Assembly (NCBI RefSeq): GCF_903819165.1
Contig: NZ_CAIJCS010000019.1
Coordinates: forward strand, 124,001-188,000
Direction of reading: 5' to 3'
Source of the DNA: Aedoeadaptatus nemausensis
Lineage (GTDB): Bacteria > Bacillota > Clostridia > Tissierellales > Peptoniphilaceae
DNA: 64,000 nt
Part shown: piece by piece, positions 16,965 to 23,879 of the stretch
Layout of the letters: each line of letters starts with the position of its first letter
How positions within the stretch are numbered: position 1 is the first letter of the stretch
The notes under the pieces: generated by a model
What the model was told of the DNA's origin: nothing
Databases searched by the model: none
What the model saw: only the letters and a program-made list of their open reading frames with translations
Position numbers and translations under genes: made by a program

Positions 16965-18602
16965 CTAAAAATTAAAAACGCCGGGGAGCGGTAAAGTTCC
17001 CGGCGCGGCATCGTCCAATTGATCGTATTGACTTAAAGCGTGCAAAAAAGCAAAAAAGCCGTCAGTCTTCCTCGTCTGCGGCTCTTGTTTTAAGTAGGTC
17101 ACATTTCCCTTTTTGTCTTTCTCGAGGTACACATTGTTCGTGTACCATCGCATGGTCGGGTTGTCCCCGAAAATAAATTTTTCCTCCGCAAAGCCCGATT
17201 CGATAATCGGATGCAGTTGATTGTGGGTGATGGGCCCTTTGCGTATGGTGTCAAAGGGGATTCCTCTCTCCGTAAACTCGTCTTGCAAGTATTTTGCCCG
17301 GTAACTGTCCATAACCACCGTCTTGAGATTGTATTTATTGACCTGTTCCTCAAACCAATCGGCGATGGTATCGGCGCGGATGGATGCGTCGTGGATAATC
17401 GTGATTAAACCACGTTCCACCATTTCCTCCACCGGAAACTTGATTCGGCGAGACTCTATTTTTAAGGCCTGTTGATTGACAAAGGTGTGCTCGTGCCAAT
17501 AATATTTTCCGTCGAGCCTAAAAAGGATCCCGCATGAGCAAAAGTCCCGTACCTCGGCGTAGTCCAGTCCTCCGATACAGTCCGCTCCCTCTAATTTCTC
17601 ATAGGGTATCGGCTGATTCGTTTTTAGGATCTTATCCCACGATGCCACGAGGGCCATGTTGTCTTGTTTCGGATGATTTAACCGCTTTGTATAAAACTCG
17701 ATGGCCTGCGACGGCATGTATTTCGCTTTCGCCCAGTGGAGCTTCATTTCGTCTTGCAGATTCGGGAGATAGGGATAGGACGGGTTCGCCTTTTCCCAAT
17801 TTCTCTCATCGTTTGCGTCGCTCTCCTCGTCTATTTCGTAGACGAGGGGAAGGGTGCGAAGATCGTCGCCTTCCCCGGCGAGGATCACATCGACGAGTTT
17901 TAATTCGTCGTCCAGTACACCGCCCCGGACATAGCCGTTGGTGGTGATGTAAAATTCCCGCGAGTGCTTAACTTTCCCAAAGCCCGAAGTAAAGACTTTG
18001 ATTAGGTCGTAGGTCTCGTATTCGTGCACCTCGTCGAAGATCAGGCACCCGGAACGCTTTCCATCTTTTGTAGATGAGTTGCTCGTATTGGCTTTTACAT
18101 AGGAGTTAGTTCCTTTCGACAGAATTTTCAGCTTCGTCTTGCTATATCCCTTTTTCATATGGGACCAGTTTCCGTCGAGCATGTCGTAAATATCGTTAAA
18201 GCTTACAAAGGCTTGCTCCTCGCTGTTAGCGACGATGTCCACATTGTAATTGCGTACACCATGAGCGCCACTCGTGAGGTAAAAGGTCAGCCCGGAGATA
18301 AAACCGTTCTTACCGTTCCCCCGTCCCATCTCAATAAAAAACTTTTTAAAGACGATATTGCCCGAGTCTCTGTAATAAGTGTGGACACAGGCGAGAATAA
18401 AGAGCTGCCACGGGAAGAGCGTCATATCAAACCACTTTTCGATGATCTCTTTTGCTCGTTCCGTTTTCTCGTCGTCCACGTAGATATTGGGGTCATCTAA
18501 AATACGCTTTACATACTGCATCGCCTTTTTTATTCGTTTCCCGGCGACAACCTTTCCGCTTTCGATAGCCGCCATGTAATCCTCGATGTACTTGTGCGTC
18601 AT
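16965..18602 (-). CDS. Terminase large subunit (TerL)
   Basis: 545 aa. ATPase part: Walker-A-like GRGNGKN at about 93-99 and Walker B LIFDE at about 187-191. The nuclease part has acidic residues in CIGGLDYAEVRDFC and VVMDSYRAKYL. It is the motor that cuts and packages DNA. Overlaps TerS by 4 bases. The family is the Terminase_1 group common with HK97-type heads. Confidence 0.93.
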   Translation of the reverse strand: MTHKYIEDYMAAIESGKVVAGKRIKKAMQYVKRILDDPNIYVDDEKTERAKEIIEKWFDMTLFPWQLFILACVHTYYRDSGNIVFKKFFIEMGRGNGKNGFISGLTFYLTSGAHGVRNYNVDIVANSEEQAFVSFNDIYDMLDGNWSHMKKGYSKTKLKILSKGTNSYVKANTSNSSTKDGKRSGCLIFDEVHEYETYDLIKVFTSGFGKVKHSREFYITTNGYVRGGVLDDELKLVDVILAGEGDDLRTLPLVYEIDEESDANDERNWEKANPSYPYLPNLQDEMKLHWAKAKYMPSQAIEFYTKRLNHPKQDNMALVASWDKILKTNQPIPYEKLEGADCIGGLDYAEVRDFCSCGILFRLDGKYYWHEHTFVNQQALKIESRRIKFPVEEMVERGLITIIHDASIRADTIADWFEEQVNKYNLKTVVMDSYRAKYLQDEFTERGIPFDTIRKGPITHNQLHPIIESGFAEEKFIFGDNPTMRWYTNNVYLEKDKKGNVTYLKQEPQTRKTDGFFAFLHALSQYDQLDDAAPGTLPLPGVFNF

Positions 18603-18970
18603 AGCGTAAAGTCACCGTCGTCCTCTTTTGCCTCAGGTTGGAGGTGGAGGCTTGCGATGATCTTTAGCATTTGAGCATTGACTCGGTTTAACTCCGCCAC
18701 GGAGTCATTTTTCTTATAGCCCCATTGATTGGCGCCGTTTTGATAAAAGACGGAGACGCCTTTATCTTCGATATCAAAAATGAGCTCGTTTTTTGTGTCC
18801 CACAAAGACATATAGTCCTCGACCAAGTCTTCAAAGTGTTTTCCGGAGATGCCCAACTCGTCGAGTTGAGATAGTAGCCCCTTCTTAATCACATTGCGTT
18901 TACGCTTGCGGGACTTGTATCGCTTTTCTCGCGCCGCTTGTAGTTGTCCCTGCATATCGATTTCGTCCAC
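18599..18970 (-). CDS. Terminase small subunit (P27-type)
   Basis: 123 aa from a GTG start with GGAGGTGAT upstream. Basic N-terminus (KSRKRKRN), then helices and a C-terminal SVAELNRVNAQMLKIIASL segment typical of P27-like TerS. It recognises packaging sites and overlaps TerL by 4 bases. The leader upstream holds a tRNA-like hairpin. Confidence 0.82.
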   Translation of the reverse strand: MDEIDMQGQLQAAREKRYKSRKRKRNVIKKGLLSQLDELGISGKHFEDLVEDYMSLWDTKNELIFDIEDKGVSVFYQNGANQWGYKKNDSVAELNRVNAQMLKIIASLHLQPEAKEDDGDFTL

Positions 18971-19337
18971 TACTTATCACCTCCGATATTTTGAGATTGG
19001 AAACGGCGGGACTTGCACCCGCTGAAAGACTATCTCGCTTCCACATGATTGAGAGAGAGGAGGTTACCATGTAAAAGAAAAAAGTCACGAAAGGAGAAAA
19101 CATGTAGTCATAAGGGGTCGTAAATCTCTCTCAATCAAAAAAAAGCAGTTTAACGACGTACTCAGGTCAGGACCACACCGCACCTCATGCGATGAGAGCA
19201 AAAATCTCTTTTGAAAAGTAGGGCGGCGGTCGTATATTGTATTCAACATACAAATTATTTTACTGGGGGTGCAATTAGCTACCGGGCGATATCCTTTAAA
19301 AAAACAAAAAAGCAGGTCAATTATTTACCCGTAGCTA
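18971..19337. other. Non-coding stretch between HNH and TerS genes
   Basis: No convincing gene. It holds the tRNA-like hairpin (18999-19042) and a 13-bp perfect inverted repeat, TGATTGAGAGAGA (19046-19058) and TCTCTCTCAATCA (19125-19137). Between the arms, on the plus strand, are two start-stop pairs (ATGTAA at 19069, ATGTAG at 19102), each with a good SD. A/T-rich further up. Position next to terS makes it a candidate cos/pac region. Confidence 0.5.
18999..19042 (-). ncRNA. tRNA-like acceptor/T-arm minihelix upstream of terS
   Basis: On the minus strand GGAAGCG (19042-19036) pairs with CGTTTCC (19005-18999), 7 bp with one G-T. GCGGG (19022-19018) pairs with CCCGC (19010-19006) around the 7-base loop TGCAAGT, like a T-loop with G for the second T. 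The two stems abut, giving the 12-bp stack of a tRNA acceptor plus T arm. Only a 13-base linker replaces the D and anticodon arms, and there is no CCA. A structured RNA or packaging element is inferred. Confidence 0.45.
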
Positions 19338-19691
19338 TTACCATCGCTCGTCACTTAAAACATTGTTGTGCCTTGCATAGTTGCCACTCATCTCATCCTC
19401 GTGCACCTCTGCGTGACACCTGTTGCAAAGCGTGACGAGATTGTCGTCGCATAACCCAAGCGTTGGCTCGTCCTTAAGATGCACAACGTGATGCACCATC
19501 TCACCCGGACCGACACGCCCCTGCTCCTTACACCGTTGACACTCGTAGTTGTCCCGCGCAATAATCTCCATACGCTTGCGTTGCCAGTCCATCGACTTAT
19601 AGAACCGATCCGCTCGACCCTCTCGCACATACCCGACGAGCGGATCATGCGCATCGAGCACACGGCCATCGTGGGGTATGGGGGACATCAC
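19338..19691 (-). CDS. HNH endonuclease (terminase-associated)
   Basis: 117 aa. Zinc/HNH pattern: CQRCKEQG, then MVHHVVHLKD, then LCNRCHAEVH. Small HNH proteins next to terminase are needed for genome packaging or cos cutting in HK97-like and related Bacillota phages. It overlaps the gene before it by 4 bases and is separated from TerS by 367 non-coding bases. Confidence 0.87.
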   Translation of the reverse strand: MMSPIPHDGRVLDAHDPLVGYVREGRADRFYKSMDWQRKRMEIIARDNYECQRCKEQGRVGPGEMVHHVVHLKDEPTLGLCDDNLVTLCNRCHAEVHEDEMSGNYARHNNVLSDERW

Positions 19692-19954
19692 CGGGGACCC
19701 CTCTGGGGATTAAAGTACCGTTGCTTTTTATCCAACGCCTTAAACTCCTCCTCCGATAAAAGCCGTTGCATCGCCACCTTGTACTCCCTGCAGTGGGGGT
19801 ATCGTCCACAGTCAATGAGCCGACGCACCGACTCCGCATCTCGTCGCGTGTGCATATGCGCGTGCTGCTCATACGCACCATGCTCCCGCACAATAAGCCA
19901 CGGCCGCTCCATCCTACCGCCCAACTTGCGAATACTTAACTTAATATGTAACAC
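19688..19954 (-). CDS. Small basic unknown protein, first gene of late operon
   Basis: 88 aa from GTG 19954, chosen because GGGAGG lies 10 bases upstream; frames starting further up lack an SD. It is basic with many His/Arg (EHGAYEQHAHMHTRRD) and a Cys pair (CGRYPHC) that might bind metal. It overlaps the HNH gene. No family recognised. Confidence 0.55.
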   Translation of the reverse strand: MLHIKLSIRKLGGRMERPWLIVREHGAYEQHAHMHTRRDAESVRRLIDCGRYPHCREYKVAMQRLLSEEEFKALDKKQRYFNPQRGPR

Positions 19955-20075
19955 AGTAATAAACCCTCCCCGCGCGTCAAAAAAACCACTGTGTACCGCG
20001 CCCCTCGTCGTGTAGACACCATATATAGATATAGCGGACACAAGCGTAAACACGACGCCACCAAAAAACATTAGT

Positions 20076-20104
20076 ATTATAAAAAAACTAGCAAAACGCT
20101 CTTG
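20076..20104 (-). promoter_or_regulatory. Candidate late-operon promoter
   Basis: A clear TATAAT at 20081-20076 on the minus strand has no good -35 (CAAGAG at the 17-base spacing). That is what is expected of a promoter needing the ArpU/RinA-like activator. Its upstream region overlaps the divergent hicAB promoter. Confidence 0.4.
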
Positions 20105-20130
20105 ACTTTATACGTATATACGTATATAAT
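20102..20130 (+). promoter_or_regulatory. hicAB promoter with palindromic operator
   Basis: TTGACT (20102-20107), 17-base spacer, TATAAT (20125-20130). The spacer and part of the -10 are a perfect 18-bp palindrome TATACGTATATACGTATA (20109-20126), a likely site for HicB autorepression. Confidence 0.8.
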
Positions 20131-20147
20131 TATCATAGGAGGTAAGG

Positions 20148-20324
20148 ATGAAGGACAAAGAACTGTTGAAATTATTTTTAAAAAATGGTTGGGAATTAAG
20201 ACGAATCAAAGGAAGCCACCATCACTTATTTAAAGACGGAAAGCGTGAAACCTTAGCCGTCCACAGTAGAGAAATTAATCCAAACCTAGCAAGAAAAATT
20301 ATTGAACGGTGTGGGCTAAAATAG
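20148..20324 (+). CDS. hicA: HicA toxin (mRNA interferase)
   Basis: 58 aa, ATG with AGGAGG 5 bases upstream. The HicA dsRBD-like fold is visible: LKNGWELRRIKGSHHHLFK with the catalytic His region, then VHSREINPNLARKIIE. HicA cleaves mRNA when free of HicB. It is followed after 27 bases by hicB, under one promoter. Located as an independent plus-strand unit inside the leftward prophage, so it is probably expressed in the lysogen. Confidence 0.92.
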   Translation: MKDKELLKLFLKNGWELRRIKGSHHHLFKDGKRETLAVHSREINPNLARKIIERCGLK

Positions 20325-20351
20325 CCCCACCACCTCAAAGGAGGTATACCT

Positions 20352-20735
20352 ATGTTGTTTTATTATCCTATGATTGTCCACGAAGAAGACGGCTATTGGG
20401 CAGAGTTTCCTGACCTCGAAGGCTGTAACGCTTGGGGTGACACCTTGGAAGAACTCTACGACGACGCTGAAGGCGCCATGTCCTGTCACATCTACAGCAT
20501 CCTTGCCGACGGTGAAACACTTCCGGCCTCTTCCGGTCCTCATAAAATACCATCAGACGAAACGAGCTTTGTCGTGATAATGTCCAGCGATGTCAACCTT
20601 AATCCCGAAAATCAATCCGTTAAAAAAACCCTGACCATTCCGTCGTGGATGAACAAAAAAGCGGAACAAGAAGGAATCAACTTTTCAAAGACTTTACAAG
20701 ATGCCCTTGTAAAAAAACTTTCCCTTGCCGAATAA
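20352..20735 (+). CDS. hicB: HicB antitoxin
   Basis: 127 aa, AAAGGAGG site. The N-terminal HicB domain has FYYPMIVHEEDGYWAEFPDL and GCNAWGDTLEELYDDA. The C-terminal part (KTLTIPSWMNKKAEQEGINF) is a ribbon-helix-helix/HTH-like DNA-binding domain. It neutralises HicA and probably represses the palindromic promoter. A hairpin with a T run follows. Confidence 0.92.
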   Translation: MLFYYPMIVHEEDGYWAEFPDLEGCNAWGDTLEELYDDAEGAMSCHIYSILADGETLPASSGPHKIPSDETSFVVIMSSDVNLNPENQSVKKTLTIPSWMNKKAEQEGINFSKTLQDALVKKLSLAE

Positions 20736-20744
20736 ACAGCGGAG

Positions 20745-20775
20745 AAAAGCGCGGCTTGCAATAGTCACGCTTTTT
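20745..20775 (+). terminator. Terminator after hicB
   Basis: AAAAGCG (20745-20751) and CGCTTTTT (20768-20775) with a 16-base loop and a T run, 10 bases after the hicB stop. Confidence 0.65.
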
Positions 20776-20792
20776 GTATGTCCATCATCACC

Positions 20793-20819
20793 AAAAAAGG
20801 CCGCCCTATCGGACAGCCT
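20793..20819 (-). terminator. Terminator of the early operon
   Basis: On the minus strand AGGCTGTCC-GATA-GGGCGGCCT (9 bp with G-T pairs) is followed by TTTTT. It lies just after the late-regulator gene and faces the hicB terminator. Confidence 0.8.
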
Positions 20820-20852
20820 CTCACTGATACCATAATAGCACGGGTCGAGGTA

Positions 20853-21266
20853 TCATTTGGTATCCACATCATATAGTCGACGCAACGCCTCGCCGTGCAA
20901 CTTAAACACGTGCTTATAGCTAAAATGCAACGACTGCGCCACCTCGCGCCAACTCATGCACTCCAAATAACGTAACTCCATCACCGAACGATACTTAAGG
21001 TCATCATCCAAACGGGCAAACAAAACCTGCGCCTCCGCCTTTAAATCCACAAGCCGCTCAATGTCATGAGCGATCTCATCGTCGAGACGCACAATCTTAA
21101 GCGCAATACTCGCCGTCGGATCCCCCACACTCCCCGACTGCACGGCTTCCTGCCCCTTGTATGTAGGCAACCGCCCGCGATACCGCTTCAGTTGATCCAA
21201 CTGCCTGATCTTGCTGTTGATCAGACCGTCGAGATAGGGGATATTCTTTAACTCATCCTTCGTCAT
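20853..21266 (-). CDS. Phage late-gene regulator, ArpU/RinA-like (sigma-70 region 4-like)
   Basis: 137 aa. The C-terminal part carries YRSVMELRYLECMSWREVAQSLHFSYKHVFKLH, shown here only as the pattern MELRYLE..SWREVA..LHFS. This is the HTH of DUF1492/ArpU-type proteins related to sigma region 4. These activate the packaging-structural-lysis operon. Last gene before the early terminator, fitting that role; the likely target is the promoter near 20,080. Confidence 0.83.
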   Translation of the reverse strand: MTKDELKNIPYLDGLINSKIRQLDQLKRYRGRLPTYKGQEAVQSGSVGDPTASIALKIVRLDDEIAHDIERLVDLKAEAQVLFARLDDDLKYRSVMELRYLECMSWREVAQSLHFSYKHVFKLHGEALRRLYDVDTK

Positions 21267-21450
21267 AAAAATCATTCCTAAACCGTTTAAGTCGCTTTAT
21301 CCTCTCTTTTTGCTGACACTTTATATTCTCCAAAACCTCATTTTCAGCTTTTGCATTTTTGCATAAATAGTAAGTCCATTTAAGGACAAATACACTCATC
21401 ACGGCATTAACGATAAGTTTAAGCACTGAGATCGCCACATCTACATCCAT
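21253..21450 (-). CDS. Small membrane protein
   Basis: 65 aa: one hydrophobic helix (about 6-28) followed by a basic coiled tail (KERIKRLKRFRNDFYDEG). Overlaps the regulator gene. No family recognised. Confidence 0.5.
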   Translation of the reverse strand: MDVDVAISVLKLIVNAVMSVFVLKWTYYLCKNAKAENEVLENIKCQQKERIKRLKRFRNDFYDEG

Positions 21451-21501
21451 TACATCACCTCCGGATTAGACATCATTAAGCCATCGGCTTGTCCAAAAAG
21501 A

Positions 21502-21696
21502 TCATCGTCCTTCCGCATCATCTTCCTCTTCCCTATCGGATACCGCACGACTCAACCTCACCTTCTCCCTTTCAATCTCCCGCAATAGATCCTTTTGCTT
21601 TTTTAACAGCGATAATTTTTTAAGTCCAAAAACAAGCAATAAAAAACCATCAAACAACAAAAGAATCAAAATTAACGTATTTAAAATGTCGATCAT
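21502..21696 (-). CDS. Small membrane protein with coiled-coil tail
   Basis: 64 aa from ATG 21696, set by GGAGG 5 bases upstream. N-terminal hydrophobic helix (residues about 2-23, rich in Leu/Ile), then a charged Lys/Glu coiled segment and an acidic end. Function unknown. Confidence 0.55.
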   Translation of the reverse strand: MIDILNTLILILLLFDGFLLLVFGLKKLSLLKKQKDLLREIEREKVRLSRAVSDREEEDDAEGR

Positions 21697-21726
21697 TACT
21701 TCCTCCACGAAAATTCTAAGTTCAAC

Positions 21727-21954
21727 TCATCCTCTAGTGTTTTCTTCCACCTCGTTTAACATCGCACCGGGCCACCAAAACCCGGAACCGTCTATTTTAT
21801 AAAATCCATAGTCTCCTTCGTCCACGGCACCTATAATACGTCCAATTTTTCCGCGCTGTCTCCGCATTGCTTTAAATATATAAACACCGTCGACCCAACG
21901 AAACATATCTATGTCACTCCGAACAGAAACTACGTCCCCGATTTTAAATCGCAT
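21727..21954 (-). CDS. Small SH3/KOW-like phage protein of unknown function
   Basis: 75 aa. ATG 21954 with GAGG upstream. Starts RFKIGDVVSVRSDID and contains KIGRIIGAVDEGDY and a Trp-Trp pair, the pattern of small beta-barrel accessory proteins of phages. It overlaps the upstream gene. Confidence 0.55.
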   Translation of the reverse strand: MRFKIGDVVSVRSDIDMFRWVDGVYIFKAMRRQRGKIGRIIGAVDEGDYGFYKIDGSGFWWPGAMLNEVEENTRG

Positions 21955-22291
21955 CTCCCACCTCAATCAATTGATCCACTAAACGCATACACTCTTTAAG
22001 CGTATACTCCTCATCTTGCACCTGTGGCGTATCTCCGCCATGTCCACAGTCGAAACCTATATAAAAGCCGTCGAGCCCCTGTAAACCGCCAAAGAACGTT
22101 ATACCGCCGTGCACACTTACAGACCGCTCGATCTCTCCGTAGTCCATGCAATAAAATTTATGGTCTACCGGGATACGTACATAGCCGCAATACCAGCAGC
22201 CCGTCGCGATCGGATCGTTAAAAAGCTTAAGCAACTTTACAACAATATCAAAGCCCTTGTATTGCTCCCTCCTTGCATATATATTAAACAT
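21944..22291 (-). CDS. Unknown early phage protein
   Basis: 115 aa, overlaps the following gene by 11 bases and the preceding one by 8. Gly-, Tyr- and Cys-rich middle (GCWYCGYVRIPVDHKFYC). It resembles other small phage proteins of unknown function that describe themselves only by conserved Tyr/Gly positions. No function assigned. Confidence 0.55.
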   Translation of the reverse strand: MFNIYARREQYKGFDIVVKLLKLFNDPIATGCWYCGYVRIPVDHKFYCMDYGEIERSVSVHGGITFFGGLQGLDGFYIGFDCGHGGDTPQVQDEEYTLKECMRLVDQLIEVGDAI

Positions 22292-22727
22292 CCCTTACCT
22301 CCACCTTTAAATGCCGGTACTCCTCGGGGATCCACTTAATATGCTCCTCTTTCCACGTTTGCCGCAAATCCTTATTCCGCCTACACGCAAACCAATGTTT
22401 TCCTTCTTGCGTTAAATACTGTTGCTCCCCGTCTGTCGTGGTAAGTCCCGGCAATGGAAAAATATAACGCTTCGGCTTGCACCATTCCTCAGGCGGCGTA
22501 TTCATCAGTTCAATAAAACCATTGATTATTTTGTCTCGCTCATCGCTCCTATGCACCCTCTCCGTGTCGATCGTCACCTCGCAAGTCATGCCGTTATCTG
22601 ATAAAACCGTGCCTTTTAAAGTCGCACTATACCAACCCGCTATTTTAGTTTTTTCCGTGGTATACGTAAAATCCCAATTTACGCCTTGTGTTTCCCGTAC
22701 CATTTCATAATATTCACTTAATTTCAT
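22284..22727 (-). CDS. Unknown early phage protein
   Basis: 147 aa, acidic/mixed, overlapped by neighbours (4 bases with DUF3310). Contains TYTTEKTKIAGWYSATLKG and a Pro-rich KPKRYIFPLPGL segment. No domain recognised. Confidence 0.55.
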   Translation of the reverse strand: MKLSEYYEMVRETQGVNWDFTYTTEKTKIAGWYSATLKGTVLSDNGMTCEVTIDTERVHRSDERDKIINGFIELMNTPPEEWCKPKRYIFPLPGLTTTDGEQQYLTQEGKHWFACRRNKDLRQTWKEEHIKWIPEEYRHLKVEVRDV

Positions 22728-23014
22728 TTTTCGCCTCCGAACGCCTCTCCAATTACCCTAGCTGCTCTCATCAAAACACTCTCGTATACTTCGTCCTCCG
22801 ATTCTTCTTCCAGATTTATTAGTCGCTCAATGTAGTCCATTGCCTTAAATAAATCATCCACGCCGCCTTTTAATTTATAACGGATCAAATATTTTAAAGC
22901 GTTTCCCCGAAGAAAACCTTTAAATTCTTCCGGTCCTAGTATTTTTTCTAAAACGTCCATACTGTCGGATCCATCGGCTAGTACATAGTGGCTCGGCGTA
23001 TTAAATTCTGTCAT
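22724..23014 (-). CDS. DUF3310 (SaV-like) protein
   Basis: 96 aa with the DUF3310 pattern: HYVL.DGSDSMDVLEKILG, then FLRGNALKYLIRYKLKGG and DLFKAMDYIERLI. Common in the early regions of Bacillota phages; biochemical role unknown. It is coupled to the next gene by overlap. Confidence 0.82.
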   Translation of the reverse strand: MTEFNTPSHYVLADGSDSMDVLEKILGPEEFKGFLRGNALKYLIRYKLKGGVDDLFKAMDYIERLINLEEESEDEVYESVLMRAARVIGEAFGGEK

Positions 23015-23019
23015 TGTCT

Positions 23020-23187
23020 CTACACCTCATCTTCATATATTAATTCTTCTAATTTTAAATCTAAAAATACAATAATATCTAATAACCATTTATATTGTTT
23101 AGAATTTTTATCATAACAATCAGCTTCCCATTTAACTAAATTTAAACAATTTTTAATAATATAATAAGTTGACTTGTTAAATTTCAT
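23020..23187 (-). CDS. 55-aa unknown phage protein
   Basis: ATG 23187 overlaps the stop of the previous small gene (ATGA). The product begins MKFNKSTYYIIKNCLNLVKW, is helical, and is clearly more A/T-rich than its neighbours. No family recognised; support comes from coupling and an intact frame. Confidence 0.5.
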   Translation of the reverse strand: MKFNKSTYYIIKNCLNLVKWEADCYDKNSKQYKWLLDIIVFLDLKLEELIYEDEV

Positions 23188-23339
23188 CTTTCAACTCCCC
23201 AAATAGCATCTTCAATTTCACACACAACATCCATTAAAAATTCGTATTCTTCACTTCCCCACTCATACTCCGACTCTTCGTAGTCTAAATCTCTTATGGT
23301 CTTTTTTAACTGAGTGACGGTTTCCTCTTTAAGTCCCAT
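23184..23339 (-). CDS. 51-aa acidic unknown phage protein
   Basis: ATG 23339 with a GGAAGG-type SD; it overlaps the VRR-NUC gene at its start and the 55-aa gene at its stop. Very acidic (EESEYEWGSEEYEF). Such acidic mini-proteins are often DNA mimics or host-takeover factors, but nothing here proves that. Confidence 0.5.
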   Translation of the reverse strand: MGLKEETVTQLKKTIRDLDYEESEYEWGSEEYEFLMDVVCEIEDAIWGVER

Positions 23340-23659
23340 CCTTCCCCCTCCACTATTCTCTCCGCATCTTCCACACTTCTTGCAACCCCATGGAGCACAT
23401 CGTAACCGTCCATAACCTCCATAAAGTGTTTCTGATTGTCCTGCACTACGCCCTTCGGCATTTTGACCTCGATAAACACCATTTTCCCGTCCCGCTTTCT
23501 AAATCCAAACAGATCCGGGAAACCGTCCGGCAATCCCGTCGAGATATAACCGCCGTATTTCGTGTAAAATTCTCCGACGTTCGCCCGAAAGATAATACAC
23601 GACTTCGACAAGGCCAAACGTATGTCATTTTGCAATTTTGTCTCAGGATTCTGTCCCAT
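23306..23659 (-). CDS. VRR-NUC domain nuclease
   Basis: 117 aa from ATG 23659 (GAGG 5 bases up). PD-(D/E)XK-type pattern: N-terminal ETKLQNDIRLAL, GLPDGFPDLFGF with the catalytic Asp, MVFIEVKMPKG with the E-x-K, then Q..H. VRR-NUC proteins often act as Holliday-junction or flap nucleases in phages. Adjacent to the iteron cluster and primase. Confidence 0.87.
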   Translation of the reverse strand: MGQNPETKLQNDIRLALSKSCIIFRANVGEFYTKYGGYISTGLPDGFPDLFGFRKRDGKMVFIEVKMPKGVVQDNQKHFMEVMDGYDVLHGVARSVEDAERIVEGEGWDLKRKPSLS

Positions 23660-23719
23660 TTTCACCTCAATATACAATATATTTTATATTTACCCTCTTT
23701 TTTTTACAATTTTTTTGTA

Positions 23720-23873
23720 AACCGTTCAGAACCATTCAGTTTATAAACTTAGTATTTACAATACTTCTGAATAGTTCTGAATAGTTTAAAGTAAATATAG
23801 TAAAGTCTCTATTACCGTAAAAGTTATAGAGGGAGTTTATAGAAAACGCCCCAAACCATTCGAAACTGTTCAG
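23720..23873. repeat. Iteron-like decamer repeats; candidate phage replication origin
   Basis: Six copies of AACYRTTCAG in three adjacent tandem pairs: 23720-23739 (plus), 23767-23786 (inverted), 23854-23873 (plus; one copy ends CGA). Two pairs face each other. The region between is A/T-rich and free of genes, between the primase-helicase stop and VRR-NUC. Confidence 0.7.
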
Positions 23874-23879
23874 AATGAA

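Noticed and set aside
18900-19103. 67-aa minus-strand frame over the terS leader
   Set aside because: Crosses the tRNA-like hairpin and TerS start, has no SD.
23720-23873. CRISPR array
   Set aside because: Units are 10 bases, in pairs and in both orientations, with no equal spacers or cas genes; they fit iterons.
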